This document shows, piece by piece, positions 42,201 through 53,175 of a stretch of 64,000 bases of DNA; the stretch's first letter is position 1; every line of letters begins with the position of its first letter. A program made the position numbers and the translations under genes. The DNA comes from Strongyloides papillosus. Lineage: Eukaryota; Nematoda; Chromadorea; Rhabditida; Strongyloididae. Below the pieces are notes generated by a model. The model made no database searches, was not told the DNA's origin, and saw only the letters and a list, made by a program, of their open reading frames with translations. The DNA lies in the NCBI GenBank assembly GCA_005656395.1, contig SRSI01000030.1, positions 186,001 to 250,000 on the forward strand, read 5' to 3'.

Positions 42201-43776
42201 TGGAGATTTGGAGTACCCATATAGAGCTAAAAATTATTCTGTAACTCCTATTGGAGCTAGAAGTGGTTTGATAAAATATGTTGGTGAGGCAGATCAAATG
42301 TTCACTCCATACTATAACTGGCTTCAGAAGAATAAAGATAAATTTGATGGTGAAGTTCCTGAGGATGTTAATGCCTCCAAGAAAGCTCGTCAATACTTTA
42401 TTGGTAGAGTAAAGAAATACCTTAACTGCAATAATGACAAAATAACTGATATTAATGAATTCAGACTAAAAGAAAATACCGAGTCTTTTGTTAAGGCCTT
42501 CAACGACGTCTCTGACATAGTGCCAAAAGATATCTTAACTAATAAGATCCAAAAAGTCGTTGTTGATGGTGATCACTGGTATCATGTAACAAAAACTTAC
42601 TCTAGAAGTGTCGCAGTAATGAGTATGATTGGATGGTTGTTTGGTGTTGGTGATAGACATCTATCAAATATTATGATAATTTATTTAACTGGAGAAATAC
42701 TACACATAGATTTTAATGTTTGTTTTGGAAAGTTAAAGAATCTTAAGTGTCCTGAGAAGGTTCCATTTAGATTGACAAGATCAATGGTTGATGTTATGGG
42801 ACCAATGAAGACTGAAGGTATCTTTAAAGAATCGTGTAAATATGTGTTGAGATGTCTGAAAGAGGACTATGAAATATTATATAATATTCTTGACACATAT
42901 GCTTATGATCCATTGGCTGATTGGAGTTCAGTCAGTGAGGTTAAATATCAAGGTGAATCACTACCGTTGGATATAATGTTTGCTATCTATGGAAGGAGTG
43001 TCTTTGAACCAAAAGCACTCGTTGAAAGGAGTTCTGGACTATTTAAAGTGAAAATTATGGAAATTTCATTGATGATCAATGATTATGAAAATATGGCGTA
43101 TGAGGTGATAAGTGAATTGATAGATATTTATACAAAAGAAAATCAATCACCTGGTTCTTGGGTAAATGGAGCTTATACAAGTCAAATGACCTCATACAAA
43201 TTTCACAGTATCCAAAAACCACTGGAATCTTTTGCAACAATCATTAAAGGACCATTAACTGCTTTGAGTGTTTATAATAATCAATTTAATGAATTAGAAA
43301 GACTTCTGTATCATGAGTTGATACCTAAAGTAAAGAAGACTTGTATGCTTACTATGCCACAAGAATATAATTATGAATTGAATTGTGAGAGGATAAGGAT
43401 GTTGAATGAAGTAATGGAATTATCAAAGGATTGTATTAAGAAATTGAAGGAATTATCTACTATCGAGGTTGTGTTTAACGAAGAAAGTATGTATTCATTG
43501 AAAAGGGATTCAAGACATTGTGACGTCTCTTCACAAATGAAGAATGAGTGTGCTGTTAGTATTATTAATGACGTCAAAAGTCGATTTAATAAACTTTTTT
43601 ATGGTAATGTTCAAGAGAATGACCAATCTTCCAATGATAATAATGTTATCAAGAAGGCAGAAAATAACGATGTTGTGGAGAACAGATTAGACAATCTGAT
43701 TTCAGATTTAATTGATGAAGCAACTGATGTTAATAATCTTGCCGTTATGTTCGAAGGATGGGCAGCTTGGGTGTAA
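36267..43776 (+). CDS. smg-1: SMG-1, PI3K-related kinase of nonsense-mediated mRNA decay
   Basis: A small first exon (36267-36350), a 52-base intron and one 7374-base exon (36403-43776) encode 2485 aa. SMG1 phosphorylates UPF1 on stalled premature-stop mRNPs. The N-terminal ~1900 residues are helical-repeat-like with little recognisable sequence. The kinase core is at about 1950-2240: YSVTPIGARSGLIKYV, RSVAVMSMIGWLFGVGDRHL with Asp2112 in the catalytic loop, and HIDFNVCF with the DFN variant at Asp2131, followed by PEKVPFRLTRSM. The FATC end EATDVNNLAVMFEGWAAWV closely matches the SMG1 C-terminus and distinguishes it from ATM, ATR and mTOR. A ~200-residue insert separates kinase and FATC, as is typical of SMG1. 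The length resembles C. elegans SMG-1 rather than the longer vertebrate protein. Confidence 0.94.
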
Positions 43777-44730
43777 TTCTAAAGTAGAAAAAAGTGGTAT
43801 AATGATTTATTGTTTATTATTACAAGAAACAAGAAATCTAACAGTTTTCTATGTATGTTTCTTTTGAAGGATGGTAATATTAAGGTACTGTCGATCACAA
43901 CTATGATTAAACAATAAAAAATATTTAGAAGTTTAAGAAGTTCAATTATAATAGATACAAAAAGTTATGTGGTCTTCTATCTTTGTAAATTACTTTACAA
44001 CTTATTACGATTCATGAAGTCAAAAGGTTATTTGTGGATTAAATTTACAGAGATATTAACGAAAACGATGGTTTTTTCTTATATATTTTAAAACAATCCT
44101 TCTTACTAAAACTTCCATTCCCGAGAATAATTTCAATTTTATATTAATAATGAACTTTGAAAATGTTTTTGGTTACAAAAGAAAGCTGGTACTTTTAAGT
44201 GATAAAGGAATTTTCATTCGAGTTGATATATTTTTTAAATTTAATATAATTGCTACTTTTGTAAACGAATTTTTTTATTTTTTAATAAACTTTTTTATAA
44301 GTCGTTTGTTTTTTTTATGACGTGAGGTTGTTTGAATATAAAAATACTTCTTTTGCAAATAAATACTTTGATGGTAGTGAGAAAAAGAATAAAGTTTCGC
44401 CATAAATAATGTAGCACACTACAAATAATTAAAAATAGTCTAGAATATAAGTGAAAAAAACAATCGTTTTAAAAAACATTAGGAAAATTTGTTTTTTTAA
44501 TTACCGGAATTATTTGTCTGGCTCAATTTTAGAGTTGGTAACCTTTTTTTATCACCATTAAGGTTTATATACATTTTTATAACTGATTACTGCATTTTAT
44601 CACTAGACTATCTTTCTAGCATTATCTTTAACCTTGTTCGGATTATTAACTAGTTTTAAACAGCAAAATTTTATTTTTGTTAATATTTTATTAGTTTATT
44701 AAAAAGTTAAAAATAAAATATGTTTAAATG
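43777..44730. other. Spacer between smg-1 and the transposase-derived gene
   Basis: About 0.95 kb of AT-rich DNA containing the 3' ends of two convergent genes. I looked for terminal inverted repeats that would frame the neighbouring transposase-derived gene and saw none. Confidence 0.45.
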
Positions 44731-45291
44731 TTAAGTATAAGGCACATCTCTTAAAGCTTTGAGAAAAGCTGACCAAAGATTTTTTTTATTTGCCCGGCGC
44801 CAGGCAAGTTCCCACTGTCTTTCATCCATATCTTTTTTTGTCCCATGCTTCCGTTTATCTACTTCTGTTTCGTTATTTTCTTCAACTGTCCTATTGTCTA
44901 CAATCTCAAGATTTTCCTCATTTGATGAATCTGAGACCAGTTGTCGAAAATATCCGAGGTATGAGTCCACGGTCGCACTACTTAGACCACATTGAATTAT
45001 GAGAGTGGTTACTGGAGTCTTCAGCAACCACAGGTAACCCAAGAGTAATATCTCATCAAGAGGGAGACACTTATTAGCAAAGAATGTTCCTTTTCTAACC
45101 GCATATCCCTTACGGCAATTCTTCTTTCTGCAACGGAACATGAGCTTGGGTTTGAGTAGAATTGTTGGCCCACCACAAGCCTCACATTCTTTCTCCTTTG
45201 GTAGGATTCCTTCATCTTGGAGGAACTCTAGAGCTCCTTCCTCGTTGAAAAACACGTTTTGAAGACTTATTAATCCTGGAAATCTTGACAT
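44731..45291 (-). CDS. Merlin/ISXO2-type transposase-derived protein lacking the DDE domain
   Basis: A single-exon ORF of 186 aa on the minus strand. Residues 36-59 form a zinc ribbon (CEACGG ... CRKKNC; Cys36, 39, 54, 59). Residues 60-120 have the pattern of the N-terminal part of IS1595/ISXO2-like (Merlin) transposases: GYAVRKGTFFANKCLPLDEI, then WLLKTPVTTLI and a helix-turn-helix-like GLSSATVDSYLGYFRQL. The ~150-residue catalytic region with its acidic triad is absent. After an acidic linker (residues 121-157) the protein ends QWELAWRRANKKNLWSAFLK, resembling the C-terminal helices of the same transposases. It therefore looks like an internally deleted copy with an intact frame. GC content is clearly higher than in the surroundings. 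It is either a young relic or a co-opted DNA-binding protein. The zinc ribbon is clear; host function is unknown. Confidence 0.68.
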   Translation of the reverse strand: MSRFPGLISLQNVFFNEEGALEFLQDEGILPKEKECEACGGPTILLKPKLMFRCRKKNCRKGYAVRKGTFFANKCLPLDEILLLGYLWLLKTPVTTLIIQCGLSSATVDSYLGYFRQLVSDSSNEENLEIVDNRTVEENNETEVDKRKHGTKKDMDERQWELAWRRANKKNLWSAFLKALRDVPYT

Positions 45292-48204
45292 TTTTGAACT
45301 AGACTTTAGAATTTGTTAAACGTTATGCATAAAACTCATTTTTTTTAGAGAAAATCCATGTTATTCAGCACAAAAATATTAATATTTAAATAAAATATTA
45401 AAATTTTCAATCAATTTTCAAATTTCAATTATCATTTTTTTTTTAATTTTATTAATAAGTATATTTGGTTAAAGTTTTTTTCTGCGAATCTGTCATTTAT
45501 AAAAAATGATATGACACTGCATCCATTTTTGTTTTAAATCAAAAAAATATCTTGACTTTGTTGTTTATTTTTATTCAAAACATACATTTATGATATAAAA
45601 ATTTATTTTTTAAAAAAAATCTTTAAAAATTTATTTTTTTCTAAATTAAAATCATTAAAAACTGTAAAAAGATCACTAACTCTAAAGCAAATCCCAGTTT
45701 CCATTATTTGATTCTATAGGAAGATTGAGATATTTCAGACGGCACTTTTGTAAAGCTGTCTAAGAACTCTCAGAATTTTGTTTTGCTCTTCTTGTTGTTG
45801 AGCATTACAAGAGAAAGATTGATTTGATGAGTTCACATGTTAATTAAATGTTCTTTGATACACATGTACCCTTCTTTGAGTTGAAGAGAAATTTTACGGA
45901 AATTGGTGCGTGCAATTGGTGATCTATGTGATATATAGTTTAATTAATTTATTTATATAGTATGTTTATAAAAATGTAATATATAAATAGATTTAATAAT
46001 TCAGATCAACTTCTATTATTAACTATATTCTTTAATAAAAATATAATTTTCTATTTGCTGCATTTTTACCTTGCAATCTTTGCTCATTATTTCATTAATT
46101 TTTCACGGCATAATGTTTCTAAAAATAAATATCGCTGACTAATAAGTATCACTTTGCTTATTCCATCTATTCTTTTTATTAATTATCGTAATAAAATGTT
46201 CATGTGTCATTTATTTTAATTTTTGTATAACTAATTTTTTTAAAAAGAATACCGCATCGTGACATAAAAATTTCCTGCATAATACTTTTTTTTAATTCAC
46301 CTGTTAAACACTGTATCGGGTATATCCTATAATAGATAAACATATATGTTTGATCTGTGATATATAATTTCACAAACAACTTTATAATATTAATAAAATT
46401 TCATAAAACTTTTTAACTACACAGTTTACCAAAGATAAACGTTTGATCATTGAAAAGCAATTGACTAATTATTTGTTTGCTGTTATATATTAAGTAATTA
46501 AATAGGTATTTGCATCAATTTTATTATTCTTTTTATGGAATAAGAGAGATTTAATTTTAAATTTTGATGGTTTTTTTTTTCAATTCACGAGAAGTTGGCG
46601 GAAAGGGAGGTAATTAAAGGAAATAGAAAATATTTGTTTGTGAAGCATTTTAGGTGCTGATACCTAATTTATTTTCGATGATGTAAGATATTTTAAAATA
46701 TCGCATTTTTACTGTAACAAAAAAACTATTTTTAATGTATTTTAATGGAAATATAATTTAATACCACGTTTGTGACATAATAAAACAATTAAAAGGTTAA
46801 AGAACTTTTAATAAACATATTAAACTTTCGATTAAAAGGAGATTATCAATAAATGTTTGTAAATTAGTATTTTTCATAAAACATACATAATCAACACAAA
46901 TCAAAACTTGTTTCAAAATTATGATTAAACAGATTTAATTTATATCTTTTTTACCTTAGGTTATAAATAATTAATTTTCATATTTCAAAATTGTTATCAT
47001 TCTCCTAAATCACATCGTAATTCATATAGGAAGTTAAGGCTGAAGGTTAAATTTTACTTACTCACCAAGTGATGTATCATTTCAAAACAAAGTTCTTAAT
47101 TAATAAATGCTGATATCATCAATTTTTTAATATCTTTGTTATTAAAGTAGTTATGTTATTATGATAATTTCATGCTAAAATGAAAATAATTTAATTGTCA
47201 TACAATTTGACTTGTAAAATATACCGAATATTATCATAATCTTTAATTCCACTGAAATTAAAATATTATTTTTTTGGGGTATCTTTAAACATGTGTTCAA
47301 TAAATTTTTTTATAACATATTATCTTTTTAATCAAGAATACTAAACGGTTAAATGCAACCGATTTCGATGAAAAAAATACCTTTTCAACCTTCAAAAAAC
47401 AGTTATGAGTCAAAAATAAAAATATGTTCTATTAATCTCCGAATATTTTAATAATATTTTTAGATTCTTGATGATGACGACAATATATATTATTTCGGAT
47501 ATTATTAAAGTGAAAATAATAAAAATTTAATATTGTAACAATGTAAATATAACAATCAAAAACCAAAAAATCAACTCAGTTTCTATTTTAAAGTATGAGG
47601 AAAAAGTATGAAGGAGATCATGTTAATTTTGAGAAAGCTTACCAAATTTATTAGCAGATGGTTATTACGTAATATAGTTATATTATCATTTTATATATTT
47701 CATGTTAATAATTTTTTTTCCATACTTTGAAATACCAATCTCTCTCTTTTCCTCTCTCTTACACTTTTGATCCTTTCCTATAAAAGAGGATAATTTCTTA
47801 TTATAACAATCCTAATCTGATTAAAACATATTCTACATATTTTTAAAAATAATATACAATGTTGTTTTATGATGATGGAGGAAAGAAAATTATTATTAAT
47901 GATAAGCCGTGTTTTAATGTTTGTATGTGTATCAAGAGATAATAAAAAAAATAAAAAGGGTTGGTAACATGGAGTAAGAGAACCATGCTTCAAGGGGTGG
48001 TGCATCGTGACAGCTTCTTTGTACTGTATATATAAATATTTCCAAAATCGAGAATGTTAAAATTTTTATAGAAGTTTCATAAAACTTTATCACACCTAGG
48101 AATTTTTATATTTAAAAAAGTATTTTTAATATTGTTATTTATATTTATTTTACAGAATTTTTCTTTTGCTACGTTATTACTAAAGAAAATATTAGAAAAT
48201 CATC
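45292..48204. other. 2.9 kb intergenic region with one decayed coding patch
   Basis: Mostly AT-rich DNA. A GC-richer patch at 45735-45925 has broken minus-strand frames (annotated as a possible relic). A second small GC-richer patch at about 47960-48025 has no convincing structure. The right end should contain the promoter of the SLC17-like gene. Nothing else is seen. Confidence 0.5.
45735..45925 (-). pseudogene. Possible decayed gene fragment, unknown family
   Basis: On the minus strand two coding-like pieces lie in different frames: ARTNFRKISLQLKEGYMCIK (from about 45911), then NSSNQSFSCNAQQQEEQNKI continuing LRVLRQLYKSAV and a stop at 45735-45737. Base composition is well above the AT-rich background. 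The frame change between the pieces implies a frameshift or an unrecognised intron. I do not recognise the family. Confidence 0.3.
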
Positions 48205-50030
48205 ATGATGCAAAATATGGATCCAGAGACTGGTGATTACATCAGAAAGAATTTACCAGTTACTAATAATCCTCAAGAGGTATGTATAGAGTACATATAT
48301 ATTCATATAATATACGTTGTTTTAGACTTCAAAAAATGACATTCTTACAAACCCACCGAGTATTGAATCACAAAAAGGTGATAGCAAAATAACAATTTCC
48401 CCAAATAGTTTATCAATTGATTTTGGTAAAAATAATAATAATAACTCAAAAAAACTTGATGAGGATGATGAGGAGGATAAAGGAAATAATTGTATTTTTG
48501 GTAATCAAATAAGATTCACAATTATGGTTCTTTCTACATTATGCCTTTCATCTATTTTATCAAATATTCTAACATTCAATTTTACTGTTATTTGTATGGC
48601 TGGAGAGAAACCTGATAACTATACTCCTGATATGGGTAAGGACTATATGAAAAAGGTAACATAATTACATCTATTTTTTAAGATCCATCTCTTCTTAATG
48701 GATATTCACCACATCTTGACTATACTTCATCAGAAAAATCAACGCTTTTCATGGCTGTAGCTGTTGGAGCATTGATAGCTGTCTTCCCAATGACAATACT
48801 TCTCAATAAATTCGGATCACGTCTTGTCTTCTCAGCATTAGGATTTCTATCAGCTATTGCTACATTGTTTGTACCACTTGCAGCAAATATTGGTTTCTAT
48901 CCTTTTGTTTTCATTAGAGTTGTTCAAGGTATGGGTTTCTCTGCATGTTTACCTGTCATGGGATCTATTACATCTCATTGGTCAACACTCAAACAAAATG
49001 GTATTTTTATCGCTATTTTATCATCCTTCCTTCAAATTGCTCCAATATTTACTATGCCAGTTTCTGGAGAACTTTGTACAAGTAGTTTAGGATGGACAGC
49101 TGTATATTATCTTCATGGTGTTGTATCAATAATTCTCTTTACAATCTTCTTCCTATACCATAGAAATTCACCAGCTAAACATCCATTAGTTAATAGAAAA
49201 GAACTTGTAAAAATGATGTTTGGAAAAGGATCAATTTACTCTGGACCTGGTAAACAAAAAGTTTCTAAAAAAGTTCCTGTCGCAGCAATGTACAAAGATC
49301 CAGCCATATGGGCTATTCTTGTTGCTGCTTTCGGTAATTTTATGGGAACACAACTTTCGTTACAATTCATGCCAACATACATCAATGCAGTCCTCCATTT
49401 ACCAATTGAAAAGACTGGTATAGCTTCAGCTATCTCACCCGTAATTATGTTCTTCATTAAACTTGTTGCTGGACAGTCATCTGATAAAATTAAATTCATC
49501 TCAGATGGTACAAAATTACGTATCTACAATTCATTATCAATGGGTGGTATGGGTGTTCTTTTTATAACATTAGGATTTATGAATCCGGTAGAAAATAAAA
49601 GTGGATGTCTTGTTGTATTGATTGCCTCAACATGTATCCTCGGATTCAATTCAGGTGGTTTCTTTAAAAGTTCACAACAAGTCTCTAAACAACATAGTCA
49701 TTTCACTATGGCTAATATTTCTTTCCTTAACTGTGTTTGTATGTTACTTACACCACTTCTTAATGAATTAATTGCTCCAGATAACACACCAGGTAAGATT
49801 AATTTCTAAGTTTAGAACTTGGCATTATAATTAAATTTCCTTTTTCAGAAACATGGACTATTGTCTTATGCATTCATGGAGCAATTCTCCTATCGACCAA
49901 CGCCTTCTTCTGTATCTTTACATCCTCAGCACCAGCACCATGGACATTAGAAACCTTCTCAGCTAAATCATCCAAGGTTGCTCCAACCAAAACTGAACCA
50001 AAGACTATTGAAACTACTAATAAATATTAA
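48205..50030 (+). CDS. SLC17-like major facilitator superfamily transporter
   Basis: Four exons, 48205-48279, 48326-48635, 48683-49792 and 49849-50030, encode 558 aa (introns 46, 47 and 56 bases, all phase-consistent). The N-terminal ~85 residues are hydrophilic with an acidic run (DEDDEEDKGN). About twelve membrane helices follow. The segment RVVQGMGFSACLPVMGSITS, HWSTLKQNGI, MPVSGELCTSSLGW and YLHGVVSI follows the conserved layout of SLC17 anion/phosphate/glutamate carriers, as do the central YHRNSPAKHP loop and QFMPTYINAVLHLPIEKTG. Several SLC17 hallmark acidic residues are not evident, so the substrate cannot be inferred. An alternative donor at 48655 breaks the frame and was not used. 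The protein ends in a Lys/Thr-rich cytosolic tail. Confidence 0.85.
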
Positions 50031-50969
50031 TATACCAAAGAACAAAAAATTAAACATCATGGAGTATTTCAATCAAAGTTGGTGTTATATTTATATATAT
50101 TGAAACAATAACTTTGATCTGACATTCCAAGACAAAACAAGACTATATCAATTTATTCTATTAGTAGTGGGCAAAAAATAATAAACAAAATCACAGGCAA
50201 TATATACATATTTTTATAAATATTTTCGAGAGTTGGCAAAGTTTTATTTGTCATAATTACTTGTAATTTTATTATATATATATTTAAGAAAAAAAATGAG
50301 AGAGATTTGCAATAAAAATGTTTATTCGTAAAATTGTTTGATGATGTTCTTTGAGGTGATGTGAATCATCAGAAACTGTTATATTTTTTATAGTAAAAAA
50401 TATATGGAAATTAAATTTATTTTCATCATAAACCTTTTTAAAGTTAACCGGTTCTCATGAATGAATAATCACAATATGTGTTTCTTCTTAGTTTAAGGGT
50501 GAAAATCACTTTGAAAAAATTTTATATATATTCAAAAACGATTTAAACTTTTCTTATATACTTTAAAAATAAAGCATTCAACAATTAATATGCAATAATT
50601 TGATTATGCTCTGAAATACAATTTTGTTGATAAGCAAAAAATGTAAAATTATCCGTAAATTCTCATATCTACACTGTTAACTTACTAATCTTATGCACAG
50701 AAAACCTAAGCATGTCTATTTGACAAATACATTTTATTTAAAAAACTAAGTGCATTTGAAAGTATTTTGTAGCTTACGATTCTGCCCATTTTGCATATAC
50801 ATCCTATCGTGTTTTGTGTACGCAAAATGATGTAGAATGTAGTTTGTGGTCTATTGTATTTTTCGTGATCGGTTATTTTAACATCACCTTAAGTTGGTAA
50901 TGTTCTGATGATAGTCGATTAGAGCGACATGTTTAGATTTTCTGTGTGGTAATAGTTTAAACGAAATTT

Positions 50970-51296
50970 ATGCAAAAGAAAATAGTTATAACAAGATGTT
51001 TAATAATTGCCGTTATTGTTTCTATCGTTAGAGCTGTTATTGCTTCAGCTGGATTCTTTTTATGCAAAAAAAAATCAAGGGGAAATTAATTGTTGAAGAC
51101 AGAATGTTTAACTAGAACAGAAACTGATTTAGATGACATTAAAATAAAAGAAACTCAAGAATCTAGTTTTGTGAGCGAAGAGAAGCTGAGAAGACAGCAA
51201 GACCAATTGATAGTTAATTTTAATATGTTCGATGCCCAAAAAATACAACTTTTTTTTAATATTAAATACATATCATTTTTACAGCTCATTTATTAA
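50970..51296 (+). pseudogene. Interrupted small membrane-protein-like frame
   Basis: ATG at 50970 opens a 39-residue peptide: MQKKIVITRC, a hydrophobic span rich in I, V and A, then GFFLCKKKSRGN and stop TAA at 51087-51089. The same frame then continues open for 68 codons with a charged helical sequence (TETDLDDIKIKETQE, then SEEKLRRQQDQL). A single-pass protein with a cytosolic tail broken by one nonsense codon would explain this; chance is also possible. I see no donor or acceptor that would splice out the stop. Confidence 0.3.
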
Positions 51297-52089
51297 TATT
51301 TTATTATTAATGAATTATCATTTTTTATCTTGCATAGATGTTTCGAATTATAGTTTTATAAAATTAAATGAATATTTATTAAGTATAATAAAACGACCGA
51401 CTATTTAAAATATCGAAATTTTTAATGACAAATATTTAAGGTATTCTTAAATATTTTGAACAAATACTTTTATGAATTACTTTATAATATAATGAAAACT
51501 TGTAAAAAATTTATGTAATTCTAAAAACATGAGAAATAATCACGTTTTGATCATAAATGCCTTTTTGAACTTATTTAATCTAAAATTCATCATTGACCAT
51601 CTTATATTGACAATCTTGGTGACCACCTTTTTGAAATTTTAGGAATATTCCAATTTTATTGTATCGTGATGGAAATGATCCTGGAAAAGAGTTTAAAGCA
51701 TAAGAAAGGTAACCTCAATTGCACTCGAGTTAAATGCTTTTTGTTAGTTTACAGATATATAGTGATAAAAGCATGTATACCATTATTTAAAACACATAAA
51801 CCCTTCTTTCGACCATTTACTTTGTACCTTTAACACCAATGATTAACAAAATACTACCACCTGTTAACAAAATTTTGCATATTAATGCATTTGGAGGAAA
51901 ATTAAAATAAACAACGCAACGAAAAACGAACGTGTTTAAATTCAACGATAATTTATTATAAAATACAAATTTTTATGACATATTATCATACATTTCAACT
52001 CTAATCACCACTGTTTACTCATTTTTTTCAATACTCTGATATCTAAAGTGGCTCCAATTTTGAAGAATGTCAAGTTCACAGATTGAAAA

Positions 52090-52480
52090 ATGCAAAAGGA
52101 GAGTGATATTAGACTGTTGGTCGCCAGATGCAGCAAGATAAAAAATTTATCACTTGAAAGTCTATCGTCTCCTAATTTACCGATCCAAAGAATCACATCA
52201 TATTTCAAAAACCTTCAGGACTTATCGATGCATTTCTTAAGTCATGCAAAGAACATCGAATCATTTGTCGACTTTGTAGGGTCGGATATCAGGAATTCAC
52301 CACAGATAAATACCAAATATGGACTTCTTGTATTTGCGTTTTGATTCAACAAATGAAAAAGATATCCAATCTTGAGAAAAGTTGAGAAGGGAACTCCATG
52401 GAAATGGGGAATATTCTTCGTCAAGAACTTTGATGAGACATACTATCATCCATATAGAGTCGTGGAAATTATTATCTAAA
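52090..52480 (+). pseudogene. Decayed leucine-rich (F-box/LRR-like) gene fragment
   Basis: The frame from 52090 reads RLLVARCSKIKNLSLESLSS and then YFKNLQDLSMHFLSHAKNIE, a spacing of hydrophobics like leucine-rich repeats in worm F-box/LRR proteins. It stops at 52342-52344. A downstream frame near 52385 reads GTPWKWGIFFVKNF and ends at a stop close to 52478. The GC content of the patch is above background. It lies 0.7 kb before the long F-box gene and may be a relic of a similar gene. Confidence 0.35.
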
Positions 52481-53175
52481 AATCAGTTACCTTTTATCAA
52501 AGGTTCACGACGATATTTAGTCCACCATGCTAGCTAGAGCAAAAACTTAATACATAAATAATCTAATTTTGAATAATATATATAATTAATTGTAATATCT
52601 TTTTATGTGTTGTATAAAATAAAGACGTTTATTAAGTATTTTTTTACTATATTTTTGTTGGATAGTTAACCGTATTACTTTCCATTGGTTTCAGTTGTAC
52701 GTTTATGTAATAGAAATTTTCTGAAATAGATATTCTATTAAAAATCGAAGCCGCGAATATATGAAACAAATGGCAAATTAATTATTAATCATTTATTAGA
52801 GACATCACATATGAGTTAGAAACCAATAAATATTTGATTATCATAGTACCATTCACAAGAACATCATATAAAAGTGAATACATCTTTGTTACAACATTTG
52901 AACAAATGATAAGAACTAAATTGATATAGCTATCATATCTTCTAACTTTTAATATATTAAAGATCAACATAAAATAATATTCTTTTAACAAGTAATGTCT
53001 CATAAAAACTTTGTTTTAAATAATGGTACCACGATTTTTTGTCATCGAAAACAGTAAAACAGACATCTTACTTTATTATCAAACAATTGTAATAGTATAA
53101 AAGGAAGAGAAAGTAAAAATATTCACATTTTTTTATCCTTACTTACTTAATAACCTTTATTATTGATTCTAAAAT

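Larger units (their letters stand above)
50031..53175. other. 3.1 kb accessory region with relics
   Basis: AT-rich DNA containing an interrupted short membrane-protein-like frame at 50970-51296 and a decayed leucine-rich segment at 52090-52480, both annotated. A segment at about 50800-50970 resembles 63360-63550. No intact gene is seen. Confidence 0.5.

Noticed and set aside
47960..48025. GC-richer patch that could be a small RNA hairpin or a short minus-strand ORF
   Set aside because: I could not fold it into convincing paired arms, and the ORF has no family signal.
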